Assembly: GCF_000768675.1 (NCBI RefSeq)
Contig: NZ_AVPI01000028.1
Coordinates: 1-54,624, forward strand
DNA from: Knoellia flava TL1
GTDB lineage: Bacteria; Actinomycetota; Actinomycetes; Actinomycetales; Dermatophilaceae
Direction: 5' to 3'
Length of the DNA stretch: 54,624 nucleotides
A model generated the notes under the pieces. It was not told where the DNA came from. It did no database searches and saw only the letters and a program-made list of their open reading frames with translations. Numbering within the stretch: position 1 is the stretch's first letter; every line of letters starts with the position of its first letter. A program made the position numbers and the translations under genes. Shown in pieces: positions 24,893 through 34,022 of the stretch.

Positions 24893-26311
24893 CACGGTCT
24901 CGTCGTCGGGCGCCGTCTGGGAGGTGCCCGCGAGGCCGAACCAGCTGACGACGCCACCGGTCGTGAGGAGCACCGCGCACACGACCATCGCCGCCCGGAA
25001 GCCCGAGGTCATCGCCGCAGCCTGCTGGTAGTCGTCGCCCGAGAGGCCGACGATCGCCGGGAGGGCGGCGACCGCGAGGAGGGACCCCGCGCGGGCGACG
25101 GCGTTGTTGACGCCGCTGGCGACACCGGCATACCGGTCCGGCGCGGCCGCGAGGACGGTCGAGGTGAGCGGGGAGACGAGCAGGGCCAGCCCGAGCGCGA
25201 AGACGACGAGGCCGGGGAGCACCGTCCACCACGTCGCCCCGCGCCCCGCGGGGAGCAGGAGGAGCGCGCCGACCGCGCACACGACCGGCCCCACCGACAT
25301 CGGGATCCTCGGCCCGATCCGCTCGGCGAGCTGGGAGGCCCGCGACGACAGGAACATGAGGGCGATCGTCACGGGCAGCCCGGTGAGGCCGGCCGACAGG
25401 GCGGACCACCCGGCGGAGACCTGGAGCTGGAGGACGAGGATGAAGAAGACGACGCCGAGCGCGCCGTAGACGACGAAGGTCATCGCGTTGGCCGCGGAGA
25501 AGACACGGTCGCCGAAGAGCGACAGCTGGACGAGCGGCGTGTGCGCGCGCGACTCGACGACGACGAACCCCACCGCCGCGACGACGGCGACGACGGACAC
25601 GGCGACGAGCAGCGGCCGGCTCATCGTCGCCGACGCGGTGAGCGCGTAGGTGAGGCCGCCGAGCGCGAGCACGGTGAGTGCGGCGCCGAGGACATCGAAC
25701 CCACGCCCGGTCGCCTCGGTGTCGCGCGACTCCGGCGTGGCATAGAGCGTGAGCGCGATGACGGCGAGGCACAGCGGGACGTTGATGCCGAAGATCCACC
25801 GCCAGCCGCCGTTGTCGACGAGCCAGCCGCCGACGAACGGGCCGATGGCGGCCGCGATGCCGGACAGCCCAGCCCACGTGCCGATCGCGGCGGCGCGGTC
25901 CTCGCGCCGGAAGGCCGACTGGATGATCGCGAGCCCGCCGGGGGTGAGCAGGGCGGCACCGATGCCCTGGAGGACCCGGGTTCCGACGAGCTGACCCGGT
26001 GTCTGCGCGACGGCGCACAGCGCGCTCGCCACGAGGAACCACACCATCCCGACGAGGTAGACCCGGCGCCGGCCGAGCCGGTCACCGAGCGCACCGCCGA
26101 CGAGGACGAGCGAGGCGAGCGCGAGCATGTAGCCGTTGATGACCCACTGGAGCTGCTCGAGCGAGGCGTCGAGCTCGGTGCCGATGGTGCGCAGCGCGAC
26201 GTTGACGACCGAGCCGTCGAGGATCGCGATGCCCGACCCGAGGGTCACGGCCGTGAGGGTGAGGCGGCCGCGGGTCTCGTCCCGGGCGAGGAGTTCGGTC
26301 ACACCGGCCAT
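24884..26311 (-). CDS. MFS drug:proton antiporter, EmrB/QacA (DHA2) type
   Basis: A 475-residue transporter with about 14 helices. Motifs: GIAILDGSVVNVALRTIG in helix 1, GGALGDRLGRRRVYLVGM (motif A), LQGIGAALLTPGGLAIIQ and GPFVGGWLVDNGGWRWIFGINVP (motif C). ATG at 26311. A GTG two codons earlier at 26317 is possible. The C-terminus ends DDETVRA directly in a dispersed repeat, so the original end may have been altered. It is divergent from an amidase gene, with a perfect palindrome between them that probably controls one or both. The substrate is unknown, and it is only a distant paralogue of the MFS pump at 21-22.6 kb. Confidence 0.87.
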   Translation of the reverse strand: MAGVTELLARDETRGRLTLTAVTLGSGIAILDGSVVNVALRTIGTELDASLEQLQWVINGYMLALASLVLVGGALGDRLGRRRVYLVGMVWFLVASALCAVAQTPGQLVGTRVLQGIGAALLTPGGLAIIQSAFRREDRAAAIGTWAGLSGIAAAIGPFVGGWLVDNGGWRWIFGINVPLCLAVIALTLYATPESRDTEATGRGFDVLGAALTVLALGGLTYALTASATMSRPLLVAVSVVAVVAAVGFVVVESRAHTPLVQLSLFGDRVFSAANAMTFVVYGALGVVFFILVLQLQVSAGWSALSAGLTGLPVTIALMFLSSRASQLAERIGPRIPMSVGPVVCAVGALLLLPAGRGATWWTVLPGLVVFALGLALLVSPLTSTVLAAAPDRYAGVASGVNNAVARAGSLLAVAALPAIVGLSGDDYQQAAAMTSGFRAAMVVCAVLLTTGGVVSWFGLAGTSQTAPDDETVRA

Positions 26312-26320
26312 TGTCACTGG

Positions 26321-26334
26321 CTACCGTCCGGTAG
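26321..26334. promoter_or_regulatory. Palindromic operator between MFS and amidase genes
   Basis: CTACCG-TC-CGGTAG is a perfect 14-base palindrome in the 32-bp gap between the two divergent starts, 9 bp before the amidase ATG. TACCG/CGGTA symmetry is typical of TetR-family operators. Bound protein would block both starts. No regulator gene is adjacent. Confidence 0.6.
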
Positions 26335-26343
26335 GACTGGGGC

Positions 26344-27783
26344 ATGACTGCTGCGACGCGGATCAGCGCGTTCACCGACGACGCCCTCGGCACAGACGAC
26401 GCGAGTGGGGTCGCCGCCCGGATCGCCTCGGGTGAGATCTCGGCCCTCGAGGCCGTCGACGCGGCCATCGCACGGGTCGAGGCGGTCAACGGCGAGCTCA
26501 ACGCCGTCGCCGCGTGGGACCGGGACCGCGCCCGTCGTCGCGCCTCGTCCGGACGGGTCCGCGGTGCCTTCGCAGGCGTCCCGACCGCGACGAAGGAGAA
26601 CATCCACGTCGCCGGTATGCCGTCCGCCATGGGTTCGCGGGCCGTCCCGTCCGCGCCCGGCGAGGTCGACGGCGCCTTCACCCGACAGCTCCTCGACGCC
26701 GGGGTCGTCCCGGTCTGCTCGACGACGATGCCCGAGTTCGGGTGGACGGCGTCGACCGAGCGTGTGGGCGGTGACGTCACGCGCAACCCGTGGGACACGG
26801 CATACAGCAGCGGTGGCTCGTCAGGAGGCTCGGCCGCGCTCGTCGCGTCCGGCGCGCTTCCGATCGCCCACGGCAATGACGGCGGAGGCTCGATCCGGAT
26901 CCCGGCGGCCGCGTGCGGTCTCGTCGGGCTCAAGCCGTCGCGCGGCCGCCTGCGGCTCGACGAGGGCAACGCCACGATGCCGGTCAAGGTCGTCGTCGAC
27001 GGGGTGCTCACCCGGTCGGTGCGGGACACCGCACGGTTCTTCGAGGCGGCGGAGCGGAGCTGGCGCAACCCTCGGCTCCAGCCGATCGGGCGGGTGGACG
27101 ACGGGCCAGCGCGCCCGCTGCGGGTCGGCGTCATGACCGACTCGCCCTTCGCGCCGCCGTCGGACGACGACACCCGGGCCGCGGTCGAGCGGACCCGCGA
27201 CCTGCTGGAGTCACTGGGGCACACCGTCGTCGAGTACGCCCCGCCGATTCCGAGGTTCTTCAAGACCGACTTCGAGGACTACTGGTCGCTGCTCGCCTGG
27301 GCGGTCTCGAGGAACCGGGGTGGCATGTTCGGGCCGGACTTCGACGCGGCTGCCCTCGACCCGCTCACGCTCGGGCTCGCGAAGCGGTTCCGGCGACGCG
27401 CGCACAGGGCACCGCTCTTCGTCACGCGGCTCGCGGCCTCGGGGCGGGTCCAGGAACGGACCTTCGGCGACGTCGACCTCGTCCTCACGCCGGTCCTCGC
27501 CCACACGCCGGTCCTCGCCCACACGCCGCCGCGGATCGGGCACCTCGGGGCGGACCAGTCGTTCGAGGAGCACTTCGAGAAGCTCGTCGCCTACGCCGCC
27601 TTCACGCCCCTTGCCAACGCGACGGGCGCCCCGGCGATCTCGCTGCCGCTCGGCCGCACCGGCGACGGCCGCCCGGTCGGGGTCATGCTCTCCGCACGCC
27701 TCGGGGACGAGCGACGCCTCCTCGAGATCGCGCTGGATCTCGAGGAGGCGTCACCGTTCCCGTCGCTGGCCGACGTCGGCTAG
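26344..27783 (+). CDS. Amidase signature family hydrolase
   Basis: A 479-residue amidase. The Ser-cisSer-Lys triad is visible: Lys in GVPTATKENIHVAG (about residue 84), the glycine/serine stretch AYSSGGSSGGSAALVASG containing the cis-serine and GNDGGGSIRIPAAACGLVGLKPSRGR with the nucleophile. The family hydrolyses amides ranging from simple nitrile-derived amides to peptides. The context (divergent efflux pump) suggests detoxification but does not define a substrate. An 18-bp exact tandem duplication at about 27487-27522 encodes TPVLAH twice, lengthening a surface loop. It is the only gene of its transcript, and a leftward gene set ends 14 bp past its stop. Confidence 0.9.
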   Translation: MTAATRISAFTDDALGTDDASGVAARIASGEISALEAVDAAIARVEAVNGELNAVAAWDRDRARRRASSGRVRGAFAGVPTATKENIHVAGMPSAMGSRAVPSAPGEVDGAFTRQLLDAGVVPVCSTTMPEFGWTASTERVGGDVTRNPWDTAYSSGGSSGGSAALVASGALPIAHGNDGGGSIRIPAAACGLVGLKPSRGRLRLDEGNATMPVKVVVDGVLTRSVRDTARFFEAAERSWRNPRLQPIGRVDDGPARPLRVGVMTDSPFAPPSDDDTRAAVERTRDLLESLGHTVVEYAPPIPRFFKTDFEDYWSLLAWAVSRNRGGMFGPDFDAAALDPLTLGLAKRFRRRAHRAPLFVTRLAASGRVQERTFGDVDLVLTPVLAHTPVLAHTPPRIGHLGADQSFEEHFEKLVAYAAFTPLANATGAPAISLPLGRTGDGRPVGVMLSARLGDERRLLEIALDLEEASPFPSLADVG

Positions 27784-27796
27784 CGCTGGGTGGGGG

Positions 27797-29227
27797 TTAC
27801 TCGACCGAGGAGTTGTACTGGTCGATCTGGCTCTTGAGCGACTCGGCGGCCTTGGTCATGGCCTCCTGGGGGTCGGTGCCGTTGAGCGCGGCCTCGAGAC
27901 CGTCCTCACTGGCCTTGCGAGCCTGCGGCATGACGCCGAGGAGGCACCCCTGCGTGGCCTTGCTCAGCTTGGTGTTCTCGAGCTGCTTGACGGCGACGTC
28001 GAAGAGCGGGTTGGCCTTGCGGTACTCGACGTCCGACGGCTCCTCGAGCGCGCCCTTGCTGATCGGGAAGTAGCCGGTGCCGATGTGCCACTGGGCCTGG
28101 CTCTTCTTGTCGGCGAGGAACTTCACGAAGCGCCACGCCGCCTCCTTGTTGGCGTCCTCGTGGTTCTCGCCGTTGATCCACAGCGACGCGCCACCGATGA
28201 TCGGACCGCCCTCCGTGCCCGCCTTGATGTGCGGGTAGTTGGCGGCGCCGAGCTCCCAGCCGCCCTCCTTGGCGGCCTTGCTGAAGCCACCGAGCTGTCC
28301 GGTCGACTCGAGGGTGATCGCGAGCTGGCCGGACTTGAAGGCCGCCTGCGCCGCCTTGGTGTCACGACCGGTGTTGGCGGCGAGGCCGTCCTTGACCATC
28401 GTCTGCCACCACTTGACGACCTCGACCGACTCGGGTGAGTCGAACTGGACCTTGGTGGCCTTGCCGTCGCGGCCGTTGCCCTGGTCGCAGTACTCCTTGC
28501 CGTCCGTGGCGATGAACTGCTCGAGGAGCCAGCCGTAGATCGCGGCGCCGAAGCCGTAGTCGGCGGGCCCGCCGGCCTTCTTGGACAGCTTCTCGGCGGC
28601 GGTGCGGATCGCGACGAGGTCCTGCGGCGGCTTCTCGGGGTCGAGGCCGGCCTTCGTGAAGAGCGACTTGTTGTAGTAGAGCACCGGCATCGAGGTGTTG
28701 AACGGCATCGAGTTGAGCTTGTCGTCGATGCTGTAGTAGCCGGTGATGTTGGGCTGGAGGTCGCTCACGTCGAGCTTGTCGCGGTCGATGAAGGCCTGCA
28801 TCGGGATCGTCTGCTTGGCGTCGATCATGAAGCGGGTACCGATGTCGTAGATCTGGATGACGTCGGGCGTGGACTTGCTCTGGATCGCCGCCTTGTACTT
28901 CGTGATGGCGTCGTCGTACTTGCCCGCGTAGGTCGCCTTGACCTCGATCTTTCCCGTGTTCTGGGCGTTGAAGTCGGAGACGAGCTTGGTGAGCGCCTCG
29001 GCGTTGGTGCCGTCCATGGCGTGCCAGAAGGCCACCGTCGTCACGCCGCTGGCCTTGTCGAGGACGTCGGCTGCGGGAGCTCCTGAGCTGCCCCCGTCGC
29101 CGCCGTCTCCGCCATCCCCCGAGCCGCCGCCGCAGGCGGCGAGGAACAGTGACGCGGACGCCACGGCCGCGGGGACGGCATACCGAAGCCTCGTGCGCCT
29201 CGCGGCGCTGGAAGTCGTCGTTCTCAC
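27797..29227 (-). CDS. Sugar/glycerophosphodiester ABC transporter, substrate-binding lipoprotein (UgpB-like)
   Basis: A 476-residue extracellular binding protein. The signal is VPAAVASASLFLAACGGGSG, with lipidation expected at the cysteine, then a Gly/Asp-rich linker. Cluster-1 solute-binding features: VTTVAFWHAMDGTNAEALTKLV, KYKAAIQSKSTPDVIQIYDIG, MPFNTSMPVLYYNKSLFTKAGLD and GGPIIGGASLWINGENHEDA. These resemble UgpB (sn-glycerol-3-phosphate). Another sugar is possible. The GTG at 29227 follows an AAAGGAG ribosome site. It is the last gene of a leftward operon permease-permease-binding protein, which lacks an ATPase gene, so a shared MsmK/UgpC-type ATPase encoded elsewhere is expected. Confidence 0.88.
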   Translation of the reverse strand: MRTTTSSAARRTRLRYAVPAAVASASLFLAACGGGSGDGGDGGDGGSSGAPAADVLDKASGVTTVAFWHAMDGTNAEALTKLVSDFNAQNTGKIEVKATYAGKYDDAITKYKAAIQSKSTPDVIQIYDIGTRFMIDAKQTIPMQAFIDRDKLDVSDLQPNITGYYSIDDKLNSMPFNTSMPVLYYNKSLFTKAGLDPEKPPQDLVAIRTAAEKLSKKAGGPADYGFGAAIYGWLLEQFIATDGKEYCDQGNGRDGKATKVQFDSPESVEVVKWWQTMVKDGLAANTGRDTKAAQAAFKSGQLAITLESTGQLGGFSKAAKEGGWELGAANYPHIKAGTEGGPIIGGASLWINGENHEDANKEAAWRFVKFLADKKSQAQWHIGTGYFPISKGALEEPSDVEYRKANPLFDVAVKQLENTKLSKATQGCLLGVMPQARKASEDGLEAALNGTDPQEAMTKAAESLKSQIDQYNSSVE

Positions 29228-29256
29228 GTGAAACTCCTTTGTTCTCTGAGCGGTGC

Positions 29257-30132
29257 TCACTTGACGGCGCCAGCGGTGAGCCCGCGGACGATGAAGCGCT
29301 GCCCGAAGATGACGAGCAGGAGGGTGGGGAAGAGCGCGAGCATGACGCCGGCGAGCACCATGCCCGGGGAGTCGGAGTCCGAGCTCTGCAGCTGGCTGAT
29401 GCCGATCTGGATCGTCTGGTGCTTCGGGTCCTCGGTGGCGAGCAGCGGCCAGAAGTACATGTTCCAGGCCGAGAGCGCCGACCAGATGCCGAGGGCGGCG
29501 AGGCTGGGACGCGACAGCGGCAGCAGGATCGAGAAGAGGAAGCGGAAGTGCCCGGCGCCGTCGACGCGCGCCGCGTCGCGCAGCTCCATCGGGAACGACA
29601 GGAACGACTGCCGCAGCAGGAAGGTCCCGAAGCCGGTCGCGAGGAACGGGAGGGTGAGGCCGGCGATCGTGTCCTTGAGGCCCCACTGCGAGATGAGCAG
29701 GTAGTTCGGGATGATGATCGACTCGAACGGGATCATCATCGTCGAGAGGAAGACCCCGAACCAGAACGCCCGCCAGCGCAGGTTGAGGAAGACGAAGGCG
29801 TAGGCCGCGAGGGCGCTCGTCACCATCTGGCCGAGGGTGATGCCGAGGGTCTGCAGGACGCTCGTGAGGTACTGGTTGCCCAGCGGGATGATGTCGAGCG
29901 CGTTGGAGTAGTTCTCGGGGTGCAGGCCGTTCTTGGGCCACAGCGCCGGAGGGAAGCTGTTGGTGTCGCGCTCGCCCATGAACGACCCGACGAGGCCGTA
30001 GTAGACGGGGAAGAGCACGACGAGGAAGAGCACCCCGAGGATGAGGTAGGTGCCGATGTTCGACGGCTTGGTCGACGAGCGCCGCTTCGGCTTCTGCGTC
30101 GAATTCGTCGTCGTCTGTGAGGCGGTGGTCAC
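29257..30132 (-). CDS. Sugar ABC transporter permease (UgpE-like)
   Basis: A 291-residue inner-membrane permease with six helices: IGTYLILGVLFLVVLFPVYYGLV first, then a long extracytoplasmic loop with PPALWPKNGLHPENYSN, SVLQTLGITLGQMVTSALAAYAF, IPFESIIIPNYLLISQWGL and the EAA loop MELRDAARVDGAGHFRFLFSILLPLSRP that contacts the ATPase. Ends in MLALFPTLLLVIFGQRFIVRGLTAGAVK, the canonical MalG-family ending. The GTG at 30132 overlaps the previous gene's TGA. An N-terminal Thr/Lys/Arg-rich tail precedes the first helix. Confidence 0.9.
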   Translation of the reverse strand: MTTASQTTTNSTQKPKRRSSTKPSNIGTYLILGVLFLVVLFPVYYGLVGSFMGERDTNSFPPALWPKNGLHPENYSNALDIIPLGNQYLTSVLQTLGITLGQMVTSALAAYAFVFLNLRWRAFWFGVFLSTMMIPFESIIIPNYLLISQWGLKDTIAGLTLPFLATGFGTFLLRQSFLSFPMELRDAARVDGAGHFRFLFSILLPLSRPSLAALGIWSALSAWNMYFWPLLATEDPKHQTIQIGISQLQSSDSDSPGMVLAGVMLALFPTLLLVIFGQRFIVRGLTAGAVK

Positions 30133-31103
30133 CGGTAGAACACCTTCCTCTCGAGGACGCCGAACTGCAGCGCGGTGATGATGAGCACGATGATGAGCAG
30201 CACCATCGCCTGGGCCGACGCGTAGCCGTAGTTGCTGTTGTTGTTGGCGAACGCCTGCTCGTAGATCGAGTAGACGAGCGTCGTCGTCCGGTCCTCGGGC
30301 CCGCCGACGGTGAGGATCTTGATCTGCCCGAAGCTCTGCAGCGAGTGGATCGTCCCGACGACGACGAGGAAGAACAGCTGCGGCGTGAGCAGCGGCATGA
30401 CGATGCTGCGCTGAAGCCGCAGGCCGGAGGCGCCGTCGAGCCGGGCCGCCTCGAGGACGTCCTCGGGGAGGGCGCCGAGGCCGGCGGAGAGGACGAGCAG
30501 GTTGTAGCCGATCTGCATCCACACGGTCGCGCCCGAGACCGACCAGAGAGCGAGGTCGGGGTTGGTGAGCCACTGGACCTTGTCGACGCCGAAGGTGTTG
30601 AGGATGCCGTTGAGGACGCCGCTGGCCGGGTTGAAGAGGACCCCGAAGATCACCGACGCCGTCGCCACCGAGAACGCGAACGGCAGCGCGAAGGCCGTGC
30701 GGAAGAACCGAACTCCGCGGATGCGCGACTGGAGCAGCAGCGCGATGAGGAGGGCGATGGCGATGCTCGGGATGACGGTGAGCACGGTGAACGCGAACGT
30801 CACCCACAGCACCTGGAGGAAGTCCGGGTCGCCGAAGAGCCGCGTGTAGTTGACGAACCCGACGAACCCGCTCGGGTTGCCGAGGATGTCCGTGCCCTGC
30901 ACCGACAGCAGGATCGACTTCACGAGCGGCCAGAAGATGAAGAGCCCGAAGATCACGAGGGCCGGCAGCAGGTAGCCCAGCGCCACCCACCGCTCCCGCT
31001 TGGCCCCGCTGCCTGCCGCGTTGTTCGACTGCGCCTGCGGTGGTTGGTTCGGCCGGTCGGGGTCGTGCTCGGCGAGCACCGGTTCACCGGTCGTCGTCGT
31101 CAC
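30129..31103 (-). CDS. Sugar ABC transporter permease (UgpA-like)
   Basis: A 324-residue inner-membrane permease, partner of the UgpE-like protein. A 35-residue hydrophilic N-terminus is followed by YLLPALVIFGLFIFWPLVKSI, typical of MalF/UgpA-type permeases, and an EAA loop of the form LPEDVLEAARLDGASGLRLQRSIVMPLLTP. First gene of the leftward operon. The 186-bp gap to the divergent opuCA start must hold both promoters. No sequence-specific regulator is adjacent. Confidence 0.9.
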   Translation of the reverse strand: MTTTTGEPVLAEHDPDRPNQPPQAQSNNAAGSGAKRERWVALGYLLPALVIFGLFIFWPLVKSILLSVQGTDILGNPSGFVGFVNYTRLFGDPDFLQVLWVTFAFTVLTVIPSIAIALLIALLLQSRIRGVRFFRTAFALPFAFSVATASVIFGVLFNPASGVLNGILNTFGVDKVQWLTNPDLALWSVSGATVWMQIGYNLLVLSAGLGALPEDVLEAARLDGASGLRLQRSIVMPLLTPQLFFLVVVGTIHSLQSFGQIKILTVGGPEDRTTTLVYSIYEQAFANNNSNYGYASAQAMVLLIIVLIITALQFGVLERKVFYR

Positions 31104-31289
31104 GTCACACCTGCTCCCTCGTCGTTGTGGGTGGTCGGCGTCATGCTAGGCGGGTTCCTCCACTTTCTGTCGCTCCGGGATGACTACACGGGGGTTTTCT
31201 TCCCGGCGATTCGCAGCGTCCTGAACAGCGTGTATGCCGTGTGCCCCGGTTAGTTTGGAGGTCACCATCCGTTCGGCGAGGGGCACAGC

Positions 31290-32408
31290 ATGATCCGGTT
31301 CGACGGCGTGACAAAGAAGTACCCGGATGGGACGGTCGCCGTCGACGACCTCAGCCTCACCGCTCCCACGGGCAAGATCACCGTCCTCGTCGGCCCGTCG
31401 GGATGTGGCAAGACGACCTCGCTGCGCATGATCAACCGGATGATCGAGCCGACGAGCGGGCTCATCTCGCTCGACGGCCAGGACACCGGCCGCATGAACG
31501 AGGCCCAGCTGCGCCGCGGCATCGGCTACGTCATCCAGCACGCCGGGCTCTTCCCTCACCGCACCGTCGTCGACAACGTCGGCACCGTCCCCCGCCTGCT
31601 CGGCTGGGACAAGAAGGAGACGCTCGAGCGCTCGCGCGAGCTGCTCGACCGGGTGGGGCTGGCGCCAGAGCTGGCCGACCGCTATCCCTCGCAGCTCTCC
31701 GGTGGCCAGCAGCAGCGCGTCGGGGTCGCCCGGGCGCTCGCAGCCGACCCGCCGGTCATGCTCATGGACGAGCCGTTCAGCGCGGTCGACCCGGTCGTGC
31801 GCGACCAGCTCCAGGACGTCTTCCTCGACCTGCAGTCCGAGCTCGGCAAGACGATCGTCTTCGTCACCCACGACATCGACGAGGCGATCAAGCTCGGTGA
31901 CCAGGTGGCGGTGCTCCGTGTGGGAGGCAAGCTCGCGCAGATCTCCGACCCGGCATACCTCCTCGCCCACCCGGTCGACGACTTCGTGGCGGACTTCGTG
32001 GGACGGGACCGGGGCTACCGGTCGCTGCAGTTCCAGCCCGCGCCGAAGCTGCCGCTCACCTCCGAGCGCACGCTGCTCCTCGGCGAGTCGACGGCGGGCG
32101 TGAGTGGCGACTGGGTGCTCGTCGTCGACGACTCGCACCGACCGCTGGGTTGGGTCGAGCCCGCGCGGGTCTCGGGCGAGGTCACGAGCGAGCACCTGCA
32201 CCGTGGTGGGACCGTGGCGCGGGCGTCCGGGTCCTTGAGGGGTGCGCTCGACGCGGCGCTGTCGTCACCGTCGCGGCGTGGGGTCGTCGTCGACGACGAG
32301 GGTGAGCTCGTCGGCACGGTGCGCGCCCACGAGGTCCTCTCGCTCATCGAGGCGACCGACCGACCCGACGAGGACCGCGCCGACGCCTTCGCGGAGGAGG
32401 GCGCCTGA
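31290..32408 (+). CDS. opuCA: Glycine betaine/carnitine/choline ABC transporter ATPase
   Basis: A 372-residue ATPase driving compatible-solute uptake. Walker A VGPSGCGKTTS (about residues 35-45), Q-loop GYVIQHAGLFPHRTV, signature YPSQLSGGQQQRVGVARALAA, Walker B VMLMDEPFSAVDPVV and switch HDIDEAI. A C-terminal regulatory region (about 250-360) with the CBS-like stretches LLLGESTAGVSGDWVLVVDDSHRPLGWV and SSPSRRGVVVDDEGELVGTV would sense ionic strength, as in OpuA. First of four genes in the order ATPase, permease, permease, binding protein. A GAGGGG ribosome site lies 6 bp upstream of the ATG. Confidence 0.92.
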   Translation: MIRFDGVTKKYPDGTVAVDDLSLTAPTGKITVLVGPSGCGKTTSLRMINRMIEPTSGLISLDGQDTGRMNEAQLRRGIGYVIQHAGLFPHRTVVDNVGTVPRLLGWDKKETLERSRELLDRVGLAPELADRYPSQLSGGQQQRVGVARALAADPPVMLMDEPFSAVDPVVRDQLQDVFLDLQSELGKTIVFVTHDIDEAIKLGDQVAVLRVGGKLAQISDPAYLLAHPVDDFVADFVGRDRGYRSLQFQPAPKLPLTSERTLLLGESTAGVSGDWVLVVDDSHRPLGWVEPARVSGEVTSEHLHRGGTVARASGSLRGALDAALSSPSRRGVVVDDEGELVGTVRAHEVLSLIEATDRPDEDRADAFAEEGA

Positions 32409-32409
32409 G

Positions 32410-33057
32410 ATGGAGTGGGTCAACGACCACTGGGGCGACATCTTCGCGCTCGCCCGCAGCCACGTCTGGCTCGCGGGGCTGCCCTTGGTTCTCGGGTTGC
32501 TCATCGCGCTGCCGCTCGGGTGGGCGGCACGGCGCTGGTCGCGCCTCTATCCGGTGCTCATCTCGGCGTCGGGTCTGCTCTACACGATCCCGTCGCTGGC
32601 GCTGTTCGTCCTCATGCCGCTCATCCTCGGGACACGCGTCCTCGACCGGGCCAACGTCGTCGTCGCGATGACGATCTACACCGTCGCGCTGCTCGTGCGG
32701 ACGGTCGCCGACGGGCTGGGGTCGGTGCCCGAGGCGACGCTCCAGGCTGCGCGAGCCATGGGCTACAAGGGTTTGCGGCGGTTCTTCGGGGTCGAGCTGC
32801 CGCTCGCGGTGCCGGTCATCGCGGCGGGCCTGCGGGTCGCGGCGGTGTCGAACGTCAGCATCGTGTCGGTCGCCTCGCTCATCGGCGTCTCGCAGCTCGG
32901 CAACCTCCTCACCGACGGCTACGACCGGTTCATCACCGCCGAGATCGTCGCGGGGATCGTCGCGTGCGTGGTGCTCGCCCTGCTCTTCGACGGGCTGATC
33001 CTGCTGGGCCAGCGGCTGCTCACGCCGTGGGTCCGGGCGCAGGGAGGCCGGGCATGA
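32410..33057 (+). CDS. opuCB: Compatible-solute ABC transporter permease 1
   Basis: A 215-residue permease with five to six helices. Features: AGLPLVLGLLIALPLGWAARR, SGLLYTIPSLALFVLMPLI, the EAA-like loop VPEATLQAARAMGYKGLRRFFGVELPLAVPVI and NVSIVSVASLIGVSQLGNLL, all typical of the OpuCB/OpuCD family. Its ATG directly follows the opuCA TGA with one base between. It pairs with the second permease to form the channel. Confidence 0.9.
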   Translation: MEWVNDHWGDIFALARSHVWLAGLPLVLGLLIALPLGWAARRWSRLYPVLISASGLLYTIPSLALFVLMPLILGTRVLDRANVVVAMTIYTVALLVRTVADGLGSVPEATLQAARAMGYKGLRRFFGVELPLAVPVIAAGLRVAAVSNVSIVSVASLIGVSQLGNLLTDGYDRFITAEIVAGIVACVVLALLFDGLILLGQRLLTPWVRAQGGRA

Positions 33058-33872
33058 TCGCCAGCATCCTCGAGTGGCTGACGTCCTCGGCGACGTGGTC
33101 GGGGGAGGCCGGGCTGGGCGCGCGGATCGTCGAGCACCTCTGGTACTCGCTGCTGGCCGTCGTCATCGCCGCTGCCGTCGCTGTCCCGTTGGGGCTGTGG
33201 GTCGGTCACACCGGCCGCGCCCGCTGGCTCGTGTCACTGGCGAACTCGCTGCGCGCCGTGCCGACGCTCGGCCTGCTCTTCGCGGTGGCGCTGTGGCTCG
33301 GCCCGAAGATCTCCGGTGAGCTTGCGTTCCTCATCCCGAGCGTCGTCGTCCTCGTGATCCTCGTGATTCCGCCGATCCTCTCCGGCGTGTATGCCGGCGT
33401 CGAGGCCGTCGACCCCGCCACCCGTGACGCCGCGCGCGGCATGGGAATGCGCGGGATGGAGGTCGTCCGGCAGGTCGAGATCCCGAACGCGCTGCCGCTC
33501 ATCCTCTCCGGCCTGCGCTCGGCCTTCCTCCAGGTCATCGCGACGGCGACAGTCGCGGCATACATCGGTCTGGGTGGGCTGGGGCGCTACCTCGTCGACG
33601 GGATCAAGACCGGCGACTACGTGTCCACGGCCGGTGGCGCGGTCGTCGTGTCCGTGCTGGCGTTGCTGGTCGACGGCGTGCTCGCCCTCGTGCAGCGGCT
33701 CGTCGTCTCGCCCGGGCTCACCGGCGGTCGCACGGGTCGGACCCGGCGGGGACGGTCCGAGCCGACGACCGCGTCGACATCGCCGACCACGTCGACCGGC
33801 TCGAGCACGAGATCACCCGCGCGATCCGGAATGTCGGCGGGCGATGGTGGAGTTGACTCCCATGCGACGTGA
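33054..33872 (+). CDS. opuCD: Compatible-solute ABC transporter permease 2
   Basis: A 272-residue permease. The body (residues 1-225) has AVPTLGLLFAVALWLG, VDPATRDAARGMGMRGMEVVRQVEIPNALPLILSGLRSA (EAA loop) and TATVAAYIGLGGLGRYLVDG. The start overlaps the opuCB stop (ATGA). The final 45 residues are an unusual Ser/Thr/Arg/Gly-rich tail (GGRTGRTRRGRSEPTTASTS...) beyond the normal end of the family, possibly cytoplasmic and disordered or the result of a lost stop codon. Confidence 0.88.
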   Translation: MIASILEWLTSSATWSGEAGLGARIVEHLWYSLLAVVIAAAVAVPLGLWVGHTGRARWLVSLANSLRAVPTLGLLFAVALWLGPKISGELAFLIPSVVVLVILVIPPILSGVYAGVEAVDPATRDAARGMGMRGMEVVRQVEIPNALPLILSGLRSAFLQVIATATVAAYIGLGGLGRYLVDGIKTGDYVSTAGGAVVVSVLALLVDGVLALVQRLVVSPGLTGGRTGRTRRGRSEPTTASTSPTTSTGSSTRSPARSGMSAGDGGVDSHAT

Positions 33873-34022
33873 CCCCGCGCGGCGATGTCGCACGCTCGAC
33901 CGTCGTGGTCGCGTTGACCGCCTTGTCCGCTGCACCGTGCCGTCTCCGTTCGTCCCTCCCGACCCGCTCCACGTCTCGTCCCCAGCACCGCCGTCAGACC
34001 GATCGCAACCGAAGGACACCCC

